Origin: Mycolicibacterium arenosum
GTDB lineage: Bacteria > Actinomycetota > Actinomycetes > Mycobacteriales > Mycobacteriaceae
DNA length: 64,000 nucleotides
NCBI RefSeq assembly: GCF_024320865.1
Contig: NZ_JANDBD010000005.1
Coordinates: 186,001 to 250,000 of the forward strand
Reading direction: 5' to 3'
The translations under genes were made by a program, and so were the position numbers. The notes below the pieces were generated by a model. It did not search any database and was not told the DNA's origin. It saw only the letters and a list, made by a program, of their open reading frames with translations. Below are positions 8,467 through 16,575 of the stretch, in pieces; positions within the stretch are counted from its first letter, which is position 1; each line of letters begins with the position of its first letter.

Positions 8467-9263
8467 CCGAGTTCGCGGCGAAGTACGGCCGCTGGGCGAT
8501 CGTCGCGGGCGCGTCCGAGGGGATCGGCGCGTGTCTGGCCGACGAAATCGCCTCACGCGGAGTGGATCTGGTGCTGATCGCGCGCAACGGCGCACTCCTC
8601 GACAACGTCGCCGCCGGGGTGCGCTCGCGGCACGGCGTCGAGGTTCGGACCCTGGTGCTCGACCTGACCGTCGACGACGTCGCCGAACGCGTTGCGGCGG
8701 CGACGCACGGCCTGGAGATCGGCCTGCTGGTCTACAACGCGGGCGCGTCGGACCGCACCTCGGAGTTCCTCGACAACGAGATCGACTACTCGCTCAAGCA
8801 GATCAAGCTCGACGTCGTCGGTCCCGTTGCGTTGGCGCGGCACTTCGGCCCGGCGATGCGGGACCGCGGCAGGGGCGGCATCGCGATCGTCGCGTCGCTG
8901 GCGTGCGTGGCGGGGTCGGCGACGCTCGCGATGTACTCGGGGGTGAAGGCGTTCCAGCACAACTTCTCCGAAGGGCTGTGGGCGGAGTTGGCGCCGCACG
9001 GCGTCGACGTCGTGTGCACGCCGCTCGGGATGACCTGGACGCCGGCGCTGGAGCGGATGGGCGTCGAGCGCGACGAGGCCGCGCAGATGACCGCCGACGA
9101 CGTCGCGCGCGAGATCGTCGAGCACATCGGCGACGGTCCCGTGTACGTCGTCGGCGAGCACAACCGGGCCATCGCCTCGCAGGTCTGGACCATCGATCGG
9201 CGTGCGCTGGTCACGATGATGAGCGCTGCGTCCACCGACTTCGCGGCGAAGCGGAGGGGCTGA
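8463..9263 (+). CDS. Short-chain dehydrogenase/reductase (SDR)
   Basis: A 266-aa classical SDR. The nucleotide-binding motif GASEGIGA is at about residues 18-25, N-A-G at about 98-100 and the catalytic Y-S-G-V-K at about 159-163, with a Ser-containing strand (VASLACVAGS) before it. The GTG at 8463 is chosen because it overlaps the previous stop (GTGA) and gives the usual short lead before the Rossmann strand. It sits in an operon with a zinc-type alcohol dehydrogenase and a VOC protein, suggesting successive oxidations of an alcohol or ketone substrate. NADP versus NAD and the substrate cannot be told. Confidence 0.9.
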   Translation: MTEFAAKYGRWAIVAGASEGIGACLADEIASRGVDLVLIARNGALLDNVAAGVRSRHGVEVRTLVLDLTVDDVAERVAAATHGLEIGLLVYNAGASDRTSEFLDNEIDYSLKQIKLDVVGPVALARHFGPAMRDRGRGGIAIVASLACVAGSATLAMYSGVKAFQHNFSEGLWAELAPHGVDVVCTPLGMTWTPALERMGVERDEAAQMTADDVAREIVEHIGDGPVYVVGEHNRAIASQVWTIDRRALVTMMSAASTDFAAKRRG

Positions 9264-9264
9264 C

Positions 9265-10281
9265 GTGCGTGCTGTCGTGTTGCGGCACAACGAACTCGAG
9301 GTCCGCGAGACGGCCGACCCCGTACCCGGTCCGGGCGAGCTGCTGATCACACCGTTGTCCGCCGCGATCTGCGCGTCGGACGTGCACTACATGGACCATC
9401 CGAACTCCGCCGAGCGCTTCGTGTGGGACGCCGACCGCGACACCGTGATGGGTCACGAGTTCATCGGCGAGGTGGTGGGGCACGGACCGGGCTGCTCCGA
9501 GGAGTTCCCCGTCGGGTCGCGGGTGACGAGCATGCCGATCCTGATCCGCGCGGGTGTCGAGCCGCTCGTCATCGGACACCACCCGGATGCGCCCGGCGCG
9601 TTCGGCGAGCTGATGATCGTCTCGGAGATCATGTCGCGGCCCGTCCCGGACGGTGTTCCGAACGACGCCGTGGCGCTGGTGGACGCCTTCGCGGTCGGCG
9701 AGTTCTACGTGCGCTGCTCGGGCGTCGGACCCGGCGACCTGCCGCTGGTCATCGGTGCCGGCGCCATCGGGCTGTCCGCGGTCGCCGCATTGAAGGCCCG
9801 CGGGGTCGGACCGATCGTGGTCGCCGACTTCAGTGCCGACCGACTGGCCTACGCGGCGACCTTCGGTGCCGACGTGCTGGTCAACCCCGCTGACCGCAAT
9901 CCCTACGACGTCTATCGGGAGACGTTCCACGCCAACCACATTCAGACCCCGCAGGTCATCTTCGAGTGCGTCGGCGCCAACGGACTGCTGCAGCAGGTCG
10001 TCGACTCCTGCGAGTTCATGGCGCGCGTTTACGCCGCGGGAGGCTGGTACGACGCGGGCACCATCGACTGCACCGCCGCCACGCACAAGGGCATGACGAT
10101 GCAGTTCGGCGGGGGACCACTGCCGCAGGACTGGTACGGCACGCTCGACGCCGTCGCCGACGGCAGGCTGGATCCGCTGCCGAGCATCGGCCGGACCATC
10201 GGCCTCGACGACGTGCCCGACGCGATCGATCAGGTGCGACGCTCGCAGGGGCCGCCCCGCGTCGTCGTCCATCCGGGCTGA
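9265..10281 (+). CDS. Zinc-type alcohol dehydrogenase (MDR superfamily)
   Basis: A 338-aa medium-chain dehydrogenase. Catalytic-zinc ligands are suggested by C in ICASDVHY and by GHEFIGEV, and the nucleotide fold by VIGAGAIGLSAV (about residues 165-176). The usual structural-zinc cluster of four closely spaced Cys is missing; the segment holding it in classical enzymes reads SMPILIRAGVEPLVIG instead. The GTG start is one base after the SDR stop, so the genes are coupled. The likely reaction is NAD(P)-linked oxidation of an alcohol; substrate unknown. Confidence 0.88.
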   Translation: MRAVVLRHNELEVRETADPVPGPGELLITPLSAAICASDVHYMDHPNSAERFVWDADRDTVMGHEFIGEVVGHGPGCSEEFPVGSRVTSMPILIRAGVEPLVIGHHPDAPGAFGELMIVSEIMSRPVPDGVPNDAVALVDAFAVGEFYVRCSGVGPGDLPLVIGAGAIGLSAVAALKARGVGPIVVADFSADRLAYAATFGADVLVNPADRNPYDVYRETFHANHIQTPQVIFECVGANGLLQQVVDSCEFMARVYAAGGWYDAGTIDCTAATHKGMTMQFGGGPLPQDWYGTLDAVADGRLDPLPSIGRTIGLDDVPDAIDQVRRSQGPPRVVVHPG

Positions 10282-10300
10282 CGAAAGGACCCGTCCCGCA

Positions 10301-10822
10301 ATGTCTCCCATCCTGCCCGGCCCGATCAAGCAGATCGGTTACGTGGTCACCGACCTGGACGCCGCCATCGCGGACTGGCTGGCGCTGGGTGTCGGGCCGT
10401 GGTTCGTCATGCGCGGGCTACAGCAGACCGTGCGCTACCGCAGTGAGCCGTGTTCGGTGACGCTGTCGCTGGCGTGGGCCAACAGCGGCGACATGCAACT
10501 CGAGCTGATCCACCAGACCGACGACACTCCGAGTGTCTTCACCGAGTTCCTCGCTGAGTACGGCCCCGGATTCAACCAGCTGTGCTGGTGGACAGACGAT
10601 TTCGACGCCACGATGGCAGAGGTCCGGGCCGCCGGTTGGCCGGTGGTCTGGGAGGGCGGTGAGGGTGAGAGCGTGCGGTTCGCCTACGCCGAGCCGCCCG
10701 TCGGCGCGCCGATCGCGGAGATCACCGCCCGCACCGACGCGACCGTCGGCCTGGCCGAGCTGGTGCGCTCGGCTGCGGCCGATTGGGACGGCAGCGACCC
10801 GATCCGCGTGTTGATGGGCTGA
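10301..10822 (+). CDS. VOC / glyoxalase-fold protein
   Basis: A 173-aa protein of the vicinal oxygen chelate superfamily: IKQIGYVVTDLDAAIADWLA at the N-terminus, an ELIHQ strand and a second repeat with FNQLCWWTDDFDATMAEVRA. This fold covers glyoxalases, epimerases such as methylmalonyl-CoA epimerase, and dioxygenases. His and Glu residues for metal binding are present, but the reaction cannot be deduced. AAAGGA precedes the ATG. It is the last gene of the SnoaL/SDR/ADH operon; 10823-10875 downstream holds short direct repeats (GCGTTTGCT twice). Confidence 0.82.
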   Translation: MSPILPGPIKQIGYVVTDLDAAIADWLALGVGPWFVMRGLQQTVRYRSEPCSVTLSLAWANSGDMQLELIHQTDDTPSVFTEFLAEYGPGFNQLCWWTDDFDATMAEVRAAGWPVVWEGGEGESVRFAYAEPPVGAPIAEITARTDATVGLAELVRSAAADWDGSDPIRVLMG

Positions 10823-10875
10823 TTTTGCGTTTGCTCACCGAGAAATGAGCACGGAATTGCGTTTGCTGGAGGCGC

Positions 10876-10930
10876 AAAAAAATTCTGCGCCGCTGGATTT
10901 CGCATGAGCGATTTCGACAGCGGCGCAGAA
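10876..10930 (-). terminator. Canonical intrinsic terminator of the cold-shock gene
   Basis: Read on the minus strand, a perfect 13-bp stem (arms 10918-10930 and 10883-10895) with a 22-nt loop is followed directly by seven T (A-run 10876-10882). It lies 14 bp past the cold-shock stop codon. Such a complete stem with a U-tract is uncommon in mycobacteria. Confidence 0.85.
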
Positions 10931-10943
10931 CCGTTTTACTGCT

Positions 10944-11147
10944 CTAGATCGTGGTGACGCTGGAGGCCTGCGGGCCCTTGGCGCCTGCGGTGACCTCGAA
11001 CTCGACGCGCTGGTTCTCGTCGAGCGAGCGGTAGCCTTCGCTCTTGATCTCGGAATGATGGACGAACACGTCCTCGGTCCCGCCGTCCGGGGTGATGAAA
11101 CCGAAGCCCTTATCGGCGTTGAACCACTTGACAGTGCCTTGCGTCAT
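10944..11147 (-). CDS. Cold-shock domain protein (CspA-type)
   Basis: A 67-aa single cold-shock domain. The RNA-binding motifs are intact: RNP1 KGFGFI and RNP2 VFVHH, preceded by GTVKWFN. Members are nucleic-acid chaperones, often abundant, that melt RNA structure in the cytoplasm. The 5' untranslated region is about 55-60 nt if the promoter at 11206-11232 is right and contains a GTCGGC/GCCGAC-type repeat, typical of csp leaders. It is monocistronic, with its own strong terminator. It looks like the mycobacterial CspA type, but paralogues exist, so I give no symbol. Confidence 0.93.
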   Translation of the reverse strand: MTQGTVKWFNADKGFGFITPDGGTEDVFVHHSEIKSEGYRSLDENQRVEFEVTAGAKGPQASSVTTI

Positions 11148-11205
11148 GCTGATTTTCTACTTTCTTGATTTTCCTCGGCCGACATAGAAAGCCGACCGTG
11201 TACGC

Positions 11206-11232
11206 AGTCTATCAGTGATTTTGCCGGTCCAA
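11206..11232 (-). promoter_or_regulatory. Putative promoter of the cold-shock gene
   Basis: On the minus strand TTGGAC (11227-11232) and TAGACT (11206-11211) form a sigma-A-like pair with a short 15-bp spacer, about 60 bp before the cold-shock start codon. Confidence 0.35.
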
Positions 11233-11264
11233 TTCTCTGCGACCGTGTGAAAACATCCGACCCG

Positions 11265-11996
11265 TTATTTCGGGCGATTCATCACCTTGTCGGCAGCGGC
11301 CCAGTGCGCGTCGTCGACCCACAACCGCGCGAACGCCGCGACGGCCTCCTCGGGCGATGCCCCCGACACGACGCGTTTGATCTCACCCGCGGCGCGGTGC
11401 GCCAACTTGCGCGCGACGGTGCGCCACGCGTCCTCGAACTCGGCGCGCGGCACGACGCGCTGCACGAGGCCGTCGCGCTCGGCCTCGGCCGCGGTGAGGA
11501 TCTGGCCGGTGCCGGCTAGCAGAAGCGCCGTGCTTCGGCCCACCAGTGCGGCGAGTCGCTCCGCGCCACCCCATGCGGGCATGATCTCGAGCGCCACCTG
11601 GTTGAAGCCGATCTTGACGTCGTCGGCGGCGATCCGGATGTCGGCGGCCACCGCGACTTCGGCGCCACCGCCGAGCGCGTGCCCGTTGAGCGCCGCCAGT
11701 ACCGGGCCGGGGAACGCCGCGATCCGATCGCACACGCCCCGCATGCGTCGGGCCATCGCCGCGGCGTCCTCCTCGGTGCGCAACGCGGCGAGCTCCTTGA
11801 GGTCGCCGCCGGAGACGAACGCCTTGTCACCCGCGCCCTTGATGACCAGCGCGCTGGCACCGGTGGCGCCGTCGAGGGCCTCGTCGAGACGGTCCATCGT
11901 CTCCAGCGAGATCGCGTTCCGCGCGTGCGGCCTGTCGATGGTCACGACCGCCAACCCGTCCTCGATCTCGAGACGGACCATCGGGCTGCTCGCCAA
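11265..11996 (-). CDS. Enoyl-CoA hydratase/isomerase family protein
   Basis: A crotonase-family enzyme of about 243 aa. The oxyanion-hole segments are present: KAFVSGGDLKEL (usual A-F-x-A-G-x-D-L changed to F-V-S-G-G-D-L) and NGHALGGGAEVAVAADIRIA. One catalytic Glu is expected near FNQVALEIMPAWGG, a region closer to isomerase/hydrolase variants than to classical hydratases. I choose the TTG at 11996 because AAGGGAG lies 6 nt upstream; an ATG at 11981 lacks such a site. It is divergent from the acyl-CoA synthetase at 12053, with a putative operator between. Likely role: processing an acyl-CoA made by the neighbouring ligases. Confidence 0.88.
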   Translation of the reverse strand: MASSPMVRLEIEDGLAVVTIDRPHARNAISLETMDRLDEALDGATGASALVIKGAGDKAFVSGGDLKELAALRTEEDAAAMARRMRGVCDRIAAFPGPVLAALNGHALGGGAEVAVAADIRIAADDVKIGFNQVALEIMPAWGGAERLAALVGRSTALLLAGTGQILTAAEAERDGLVQRVVPRAEFEDAWRTVARKLAHRAAGEIKRVVSGASPEEAVAAFARLWVDDAHWAAADKVMNRPK

Positions 11997-12016
11997 GTCG
12001 TTCTCCCTTTGCGGTA

Positions 12017-12045
12017 TTGGCATTCTCGTTTCGGGAGAATAGCAT
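12017..12045 (+). promoter_or_regulatory. Leaderless promoter with overlapping ATTCTC-N7-GAGAAT operator
   Basis: TTGGCA (12017-12022), a 17-bp spacer and TAGCAT (12040-12045) are followed 7 nt later by the GTG of the acyl-CoA synthetase, so the transcript should start at or next to the start codon. The perfect inverted repeat ATTCTC-N7-GAGAAT (12022-12040) fills the spacer and touches the -10, as a repressor site would. Confidence 0.6.
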
Positions 12046-12052
12046 CATCGGA

Positions 12053-13660
12053 GTGTCTAACCGGGCGTACTGGAGCACCCTCCGGACCATCCCAGCAGAC
12101 CTGGTCGCCAGATACGAGGCCGAGGGGTGGTGGACCCCCGACACCCTCGGTGACCTGGTGGCACGGGGGTTGGCCGCGGCTCCCGAGGCAGGTTTCCACG
12201 TGCACTCGGAGGTGCGGCCGTACACCGGGACCTTCCGCGACGTCGAGGCCGTGGCACGCCGGCTCGCCGCCGGACTGCGCGAGCGCGGGGTGGGCGCGGG
12301 CGACGTCGTCGCGCTGCAGTTGCCCAACTGGATGGAGGCGGCCGCCGCGTTCTGGGCGTCCGCGCTGCTGGGCGCGGTCACCGTGCCGATCGTCCATTTC
12401 TACGGGCGCAAGGAGGTCGGGCACATCGTCGCGGCCGCGCGGCCGAAGGTGTTCGTCACCACGCCGGAGTTCGGGCGGATGGCCTACCAGCCCGATCTCT
12501 GCGCGGACGTGCCGATCGTCGTCCTGGTGAACGGCACCGCAGAACGCGGCAACGAGGCGGCGTTCGACGACGTCCTCGCCGACGAGCCGATGGCGGGGAC
12601 GCTGCGCACCGACGCCGCCGCGCCTGCCCTCATCGCCTTCACCTCGGGCACCACGCGTGACCCCAAGGGCGTCGTGCACAGTCACCAGACCCTGGGGTTC
12701 GAGACCCGTCAGCTGCTGGCCAACTACCCGGCCGATCGAGGGCGGCAGCTCACCGCGACGCCCGTCGGGCACTTCATCGGAATGCTCAGCGCGTTCCTCA
12801 TCCCGGTGCTCGAAGGTGCGCCGATCGACCTCGCCGACGTGTTCGATCCGACGGCGGTGCTGGCCCTGATGAAGTCCGACGGCATCACGATCGGCGGTGG
12901 CCCGCCGTACTTCGTCACCAGCCTGCTCGACCATCCCGACTGCACCGACGAGCACCGGCAGCACATCAAGACGTGCGGGCTCGGCGGGTCGACGGTGCCC
13001 GCGGCGGTCACCCGGCGGCTGGCCGACTACGGCGTCTTCGTGTTCCGCTCGTACGGCAGCACCGAGCACCCGTCGATCACCGGTTCGGGCGCCGACGCCG
13101 CCGAGGACAAGCGGCTCTACACCGACGGCAACGCTCGGCCGGGCGTGGAGCTGAAGCTCACCGACGAGGGCGAGATCGTGAGCCGCGGGCCGGATCTGTG
13201 CCTCGGCTACACCGACCCCGAGCTGACGGCGAAGGCGTTCGACGCCGACGGCTGGTACCACACCGGCGACATCGGCGTGCTCGACGAGGACGGCTACCTG
13301 ACGATCACCGACCGCAAAGCCGACGTGATCATCCGCGGCGGCGAGAACATCAGCGCGCTCGAGGTGGAGGAGGTGCTGCTCGCCATGCCGGAGGTCGTCG
13401 AAGCCGTGGTCGTGGCGGCCCCCGACGAGCGGCTGGGGGAGCGCACCGCCGCGGTGTTGAGGCTGCGCGCGGGTGCGTCGATGCCCACCCTCGAGGCGGT
13501 GCGCGCGCACTTCGACGCCTCCGGCGTGGCCCGGCAGAAATGGCCGGAGGAACTGCACGAGGTGCCGGCGGACACCGATTTCCCCCGTACCGCGAGCGGG
13601 AAGGTCCAGAAGTTCCGCGTCCGCCAGGACATCCGCGGCCGGGCCGCGGGCCGTGAGTGA
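12053..13660 (+). CDS. AMP-dependent acyl-CoA synthetase (FadD-like)
   Basis: An adenylate-forming ligase of 535 aa that activates a carboxylic acid to its CoA ester with ATP. Motifs in order are the P-loop FTSGTTRDPKGVVHSH (about residues 200-215), YGSTEHPS, YHTGD, RKADVIIRGGENIS and the C-terminal catalytic Lys in RTASGKVQK. The GTG at 12053 lacks a Shine-Dalgarno site but sits 7 nt after a good -10, so leaderless translation is the best explanation. It is divergent from the crotonase gene and followed by an amidohydrolase with a related operator. Acid substrate unknown; the subgroup resembles cyclohexanecarboxylate or short/medium-chain ligases. Confidence 0.9.
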   Translation: MSNRAYWSTLRTIPADLVARYEAEGWWTPDTLGDLVARGLAAAPEAGFHVHSEVRPYTGTFRDVEAVARRLAAGLRERGVGAGDVVALQLPNWMEAAAAFWASALLGAVTVPIVHFYGRKEVGHIVAAARPKVFVTTPEFGRMAYQPDLCADVPIVVLVNGTAERGNEAAFDDVLADEPMAGTLRTDAAAPALIAFTSGTTRDPKGVVHSHQTLGFETRQLLANYPADRGRQLTATPVGHFIGMLSAFLIPVLEGAPIDLADVFDPTAVLALMKSDGITIGGGPPYFVTSLLDHPDCTDEHRQHIKTCGLGGSTVPAAVTRRLADYGVFVFRSYGSTEHPSITGSGADAAEDKRLYTDGNARPGVELKLTDEGEIVSRGPDLCLGYTDPELTAKAFDADGWYHTGDIGVLDEDGYLTITDRKADVIIRGGENISALEVEEVLLAMPEVVEAVVVAAPDERLGERTAAVLRLRAGASMPTLEAVRAHFDASGVARQKWPEELHEVPADTDFPRTASGKVQKFRVRQDIRGRAAGRE

Positions 13661-13689
13661 GAACCTCGTTACCACTACGACCGAAAACC

Positions 13690-13722
13690 TTGTTACGGTG
13701 GCAGCAGGAGAATAGGATTCTC
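13690..13722 (+). promoter_or_regulatory. Promoter with GAGAAT-N3-ATTCTC operator over the -10
   Basis: TTGTTA (13690-13695), a 17-bp spacer and TAGGAT (13713-13718) form a good promoter. The perfect palindrome GAGAAT-AGG-ATTCTC (13708-13722) lies across the -10. A weaker third half-site, GATAAG, follows after 7 bp, continuing the N3/N7 alternation seen at 4029 and 12022. AAGGAG precedes the ATG at 13746. Confidence 0.6.
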
Positions 13723-13745
13723 GCAAGAGGATAAGGAGTATTCCA

Positions 13746-14936
13746 ATGGGTCAGCTTTCACACCGAGTCGACATCCCGTTTCCGCTCTTCGACGCGGACA
13801 ACCACCTCTACGAACCGCCTGAGGCGATGACCAAGTTCCTCCCCAAGGAGTACAAGGACATCGTCCAGTACGTGGAGATCAACGGCCGCACCAAGATCGC
13901 CCTGAAGGGCCAGATCAGCAACTACATCCCGAACCCCACGTTCTCCGTGGTCGCCCAGCCGGGCGCCTGGGAGGAGTACTTCAAGTTCGGCAACCCCGAC
14001 GGCAAGAGCAAGCGCGAGCTGTTCGGCGAGCCGATGCGCGCCATCCCGGCGTTCTTCGAGCCCGGCCCGCGCATCGAGAAGATGAACGAGCTCGGCCTCG
14101 ATCGCACGCTCATGTTCCCCACGCTGGCCAGCCTCATCGAGGAACGGCTCAGCGACGACCCGGTCGCCATCCACGTGATCGTGCACGCGCTCAACGAGTG
14201 GCTCGACGAGGTCTGGGGCTTCAACTACCAGAACCGGATCTTCACCACACCCGTCATCACGCTGCCCATCGTCGAGAAGGCGATCGAGGAGCTGGAGTGG
14301 GCGGTCGCTCGCGGTGCCCGTGCCATCCTGATCCGCCCCGCGCCGGTCCCGGGGTTCCGCGGCCCGCGGTCCTTCGCGCTGCCGGAGTTCGACCCGTTCT
14401 GGGAGCGCTGCGTCGCCCACGACGTGTTCGTCGGCATGCACTCGTCCGACAGCGGCTATTCGCGTTACACCTCGGAATGGGACGGTGCGGCGCAGGAGAT
14501 GCTGCCGTTCCAGACCAATGCGATGTCCATCCTCAACGAGTGGCGCCCGATCCAGGACGCGGTCGCCTCCTGGGTGATCCACGGCGCGCTCTTCCGGCAC
14601 CCGAAGCTGAAGGTCGGCATCGTCGAGGCCGGCTCCAAGTGGATGTTCCCGCTGCTCGACTCCATGGCCGAGGTCTGGAAGAAGGCGCCGGAGGCGTTCC
14701 TGGGCAATCCCATCGAGGAGATCAAGAACCGCATCTACGTCAGCCCGTTCTACGAAGAGGGCATCGACGACCTGATCAACCTGATCGGCGTCGACCAGGT
14801 GCTGTACGGCTCCGACTGGCCGCATCCCGAGGGCCTGGCCGAACCGACCCACTACGTCACCGCCCTCGAGCACCTGTCGATCGACGATCAGGCGAAGATC
14901 ATGGGCGGCAACCTGGGTCGCCTCGTCACCACGTGA
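13746..14936 (+). CDS. Amidohydrolase-family (ACMSD-like) metal-dependent enzyme
   Basis: A 396-aa TIM-barrel amidohydrolase of the amidohydrolase_2 / ACMSD-like group. The N-terminal metal motif is changed to FDADNHLYE (D-x-D-x-H rather than H-x-H), there is a central H-S-S-D region, and YGSDWPHPEG near the C-terminus supplies the last Asp. Members decarboxylate or hydrolyse cyclic and beta-keto acids, and mycobacterial genomes hold many next to acyl-CoA ligases. The start has AAGGAG 6 nt upstream and a strong promoter. It lies between two acyl-CoA synthetase genes, so action on a CoA-linked or ring-opened acid is plausible; this is inference. Confidence 0.85.
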   Translation: MGQLSHRVDIPFPLFDADNHLYEPPEAMTKFLPKEYKDIVQYVEINGRTKIALKGQISNYIPNPTFSVVAQPGAWEEYFKFGNPDGKSKRELFGEPMRAIPAFFEPGPRIEKMNELGLDRTLMFPTLASLIEERLSDDPVAIHVIVHALNEWLDEVWGFNYQNRIFTTPVITLPIVEKAIEELEWAVARGARAILIRPAPVPGFRGPRSFALPEFDPFWERCVAHDVFVGMHSSDSGYSRYTSEWDGAAQEMLPFQTNAMSILNEWRPIQDAVASWVIHGALFRHPKLKVGIVEAGSKWMFPLLDSMAEVWKKAPEAFLGNPIEEIKNRIYVSPFYEEGIDDLINLIGVDQVLYGSDWPHPEGLAEPTHYVTALEHLSIDDQAKIMGGNLGRLVTT

Positions 14937-14988
14937 CACTCGCTGTGACGACCAAGGGCGCCCAGCGCCCGTTGAGGAGCAGCGACAT

Positions 14989-16440
14989 ATGACCTGGCGG
15001 ACCATCCCCGAGATGGTCCTGAGCGCAGCGGACCGGTTCGGCGACGCCGAGGCCGTCGTCGACGGTTCGCTGCGGCTGTCCTTCGCCGAGGTCGCCGATC
15101 GCATTCGCACGGCGGCGGGCGCGTTAGCCGCCTTCGGGGTGCGCAAGGGCGATCGCGTCGCGCTCTGGGCGCCGAACTCGGCGGAGTGGATCGTCGCAGC
15201 GTTCGGCGTGATGACCGCGGGCGGTGTGCTGGTGCCGGTCAACACCCGATTCAAGGCCGACGAGGCCGCCGACGTGGTGACTCGCAGCGGGGCGAAAGCG
15301 GTACTCGTCCAGCGGGGCTTCCTCGGTGACGACTACGCGATGGCACTCGACGTACCGACGATCGACCTGAAGTCGGACTTCCTCACCAGCGCAGCGCCTT
15401 TCGATCGCGCGCCGGCCGAATGGCTGGCCGGTGACGACGTGTCCGACGTCATCTACACCTCGGGCACGACCGGCAGGCCCAAGGGCGCGATGCTCTGTCA
15501 CTCGCAGACCCTGCGGATGTACGAGGAGTGGGCGACGCTCGCCGACCTGCGCGAGGGCGATCGCTACCTGATGATCAACCCGTACTTCCACACCTTCGGC
15601 CTCAAGGCGGGTCTGGTCGCCTCGTTCCTGCGGGGTGCGACGATGCTGCCGGTCGCGGTCTTCGACGTCGACGCCGTGGTGGATCTGATCGAGCGCGAGC
15701 GCATCACGATGCTGCCGGGTCCACCGACGTTGTATCACTCGCTGCTGACGGTGGCCGACAAAGACAGGCTCGCGTCGCTGCGCGCGGCCGTCACGGGAGC
15801 CGCCGACATCCCCGTGGAACTCATTCGGCGTATCCGCGACGAGCTGCCCTTCCAGTCGTTGATGACGGGCTACGGCCTGACCGAGGCGGGCAATGTCACG
15901 CTCTCGCGGCCCGGCGACAGCGCTGAAGACGTCGCTACCACCGCGGGTGTCCCGTGCGAGGGCGTCGAGGTCCGCATCGCCGACGACGGCGAGGTGCTCG
16001 TGCGCGGGTACAACGTCATGCGGGGCTACCTGGACGACGCGGCGGCGACGGCCGAGGCCATCGATCCGGACGGGTGGTTGCACACCGGCGACCTCGGCGA
16101 GTTCACCGCGACTGGCCGGTTGCGCATCGTCGGCCGCAAGAAGGACATGTACATCGTCGGCGGTTTCAACGCCTATCCGGCCGAGATCGAGGGCTTCCTG
16201 CTGCAGCACCCCGCCGTCGCGCAGGCCGCGGTGATCGGTGTGCCCGACGACCGGATGGGCCAGGTCGGTAAGGCGTTCGTGGTCCTCCGCGACGGTGCCA
16301 GCACGCAGTCCTCAGCCGATGAGCTCATAGCCTGGTGTCGTGACCGAATGGCCGGTTACAAGGTGCCGCGCTATGTAGAGTTCCTCGACGAACTGCCGAT
16401 GAACGCGACGGGCAAGGTCGTCAAGGACCGATTGCGCTAG
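14989..16440 (+). CDS. Acyl-CoA synthetase, FadD3-like
   Basis: A 483-aa adenylate-forming ligase. Motifs: YTSGTTGRPKGAMLCH (about residues 157-172), NPYFHTFGLKAG, YGLTEAG, LHTGDLGEF, RKKDMYIVGGFNAYPAEIE and the catalytic Lys in NATGKVVKDRLR. Its overall pattern is close to what I recall of FadD3, the ligase that activates the HIP ring-remnant acid in cholesterol degradation, but it is shorter and the rest of the HIP pathway is not here, so I do not assign that function. It follows the amidohydrolase by 52 bp on the same strand and is probably cotranscribed. The substrate may be a branched or cyclic acid. Confidence 0.88.
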   Translation: MTWRTIPEMVLSAADRFGDAEAVVDGSLRLSFAEVADRIRTAAGALAAFGVRKGDRVALWAPNSAEWIVAAFGVMTAGGVLVPVNTRFKADEAADVVTRSGAKAVLVQRGFLGDDYAMALDVPTIDLKSDFLTSAAPFDRAPAEWLAGDDVSDVIYTSGTTGRPKGAMLCHSQTLRMYEEWATLADLREGDRYLMINPYFHTFGLKAGLVASFLRGATMLPVAVFDVDAVVDLIERERITMLPGPPTLYHSLLTVADKDRLASLRAAVTGAADIPVELIRRIRDELPFQSLMTGYGLTEAGNVTLSRPGDSAEDVATTAGVPCEGVEVRIADDGEVLVRGYNVMRGYLDDAAATAEAIDPDGWLHTGDLGEFTATGRLRIVGRKKDMYIVGGFNAYPAEIEGFLLQHPAVAQAAVIGVPDDRMGQVGKAFVVLRDGASTQSSADELIAWCRDRMAGYKVPRYVEFLDELPMNATGKVVKDRLR

Positions 16441-16453
16441 CGGCACGTACAGC

Positions 16454-16472
16454 GCGGAAATAGCATTTCCGC
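16454..16472. promoter_or_regulatory. Perfect 8-bp palindrome upstream of the Mam genes
   Basis: GCGGAAAT-AGC-ATTTCCGC is a perfect inverted repeat with the same N3 spacing and embedded TAGCAT as the sites at 12035 and 13708. A weaker GAAAAC-N3-ATTCTC follows at 16535-16549. Both lie in the 135-bp region before the Mam gene at 16576, so they may be operators of the same kind. Confidence 0.4.
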
Positions 16473-16575
16473 AGGAAAGAACGCTGAATGGGCCCGTTGG
16501 CCGATGGGGTATCGTCGGGTCGATAGCGAAAATTGAAAACGCCATTCTCATCTCAGCATCCTGGAGGCCTCTTCC

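Noticed and set aside
14989..16440. Assignment of the second CoA ligase as FadD3 of cholesterol catabolism
   Set aside because: The pattern is similar, but the protein is shorter and no other HIP-pathway genes are present, so substrate cannot be claimed.
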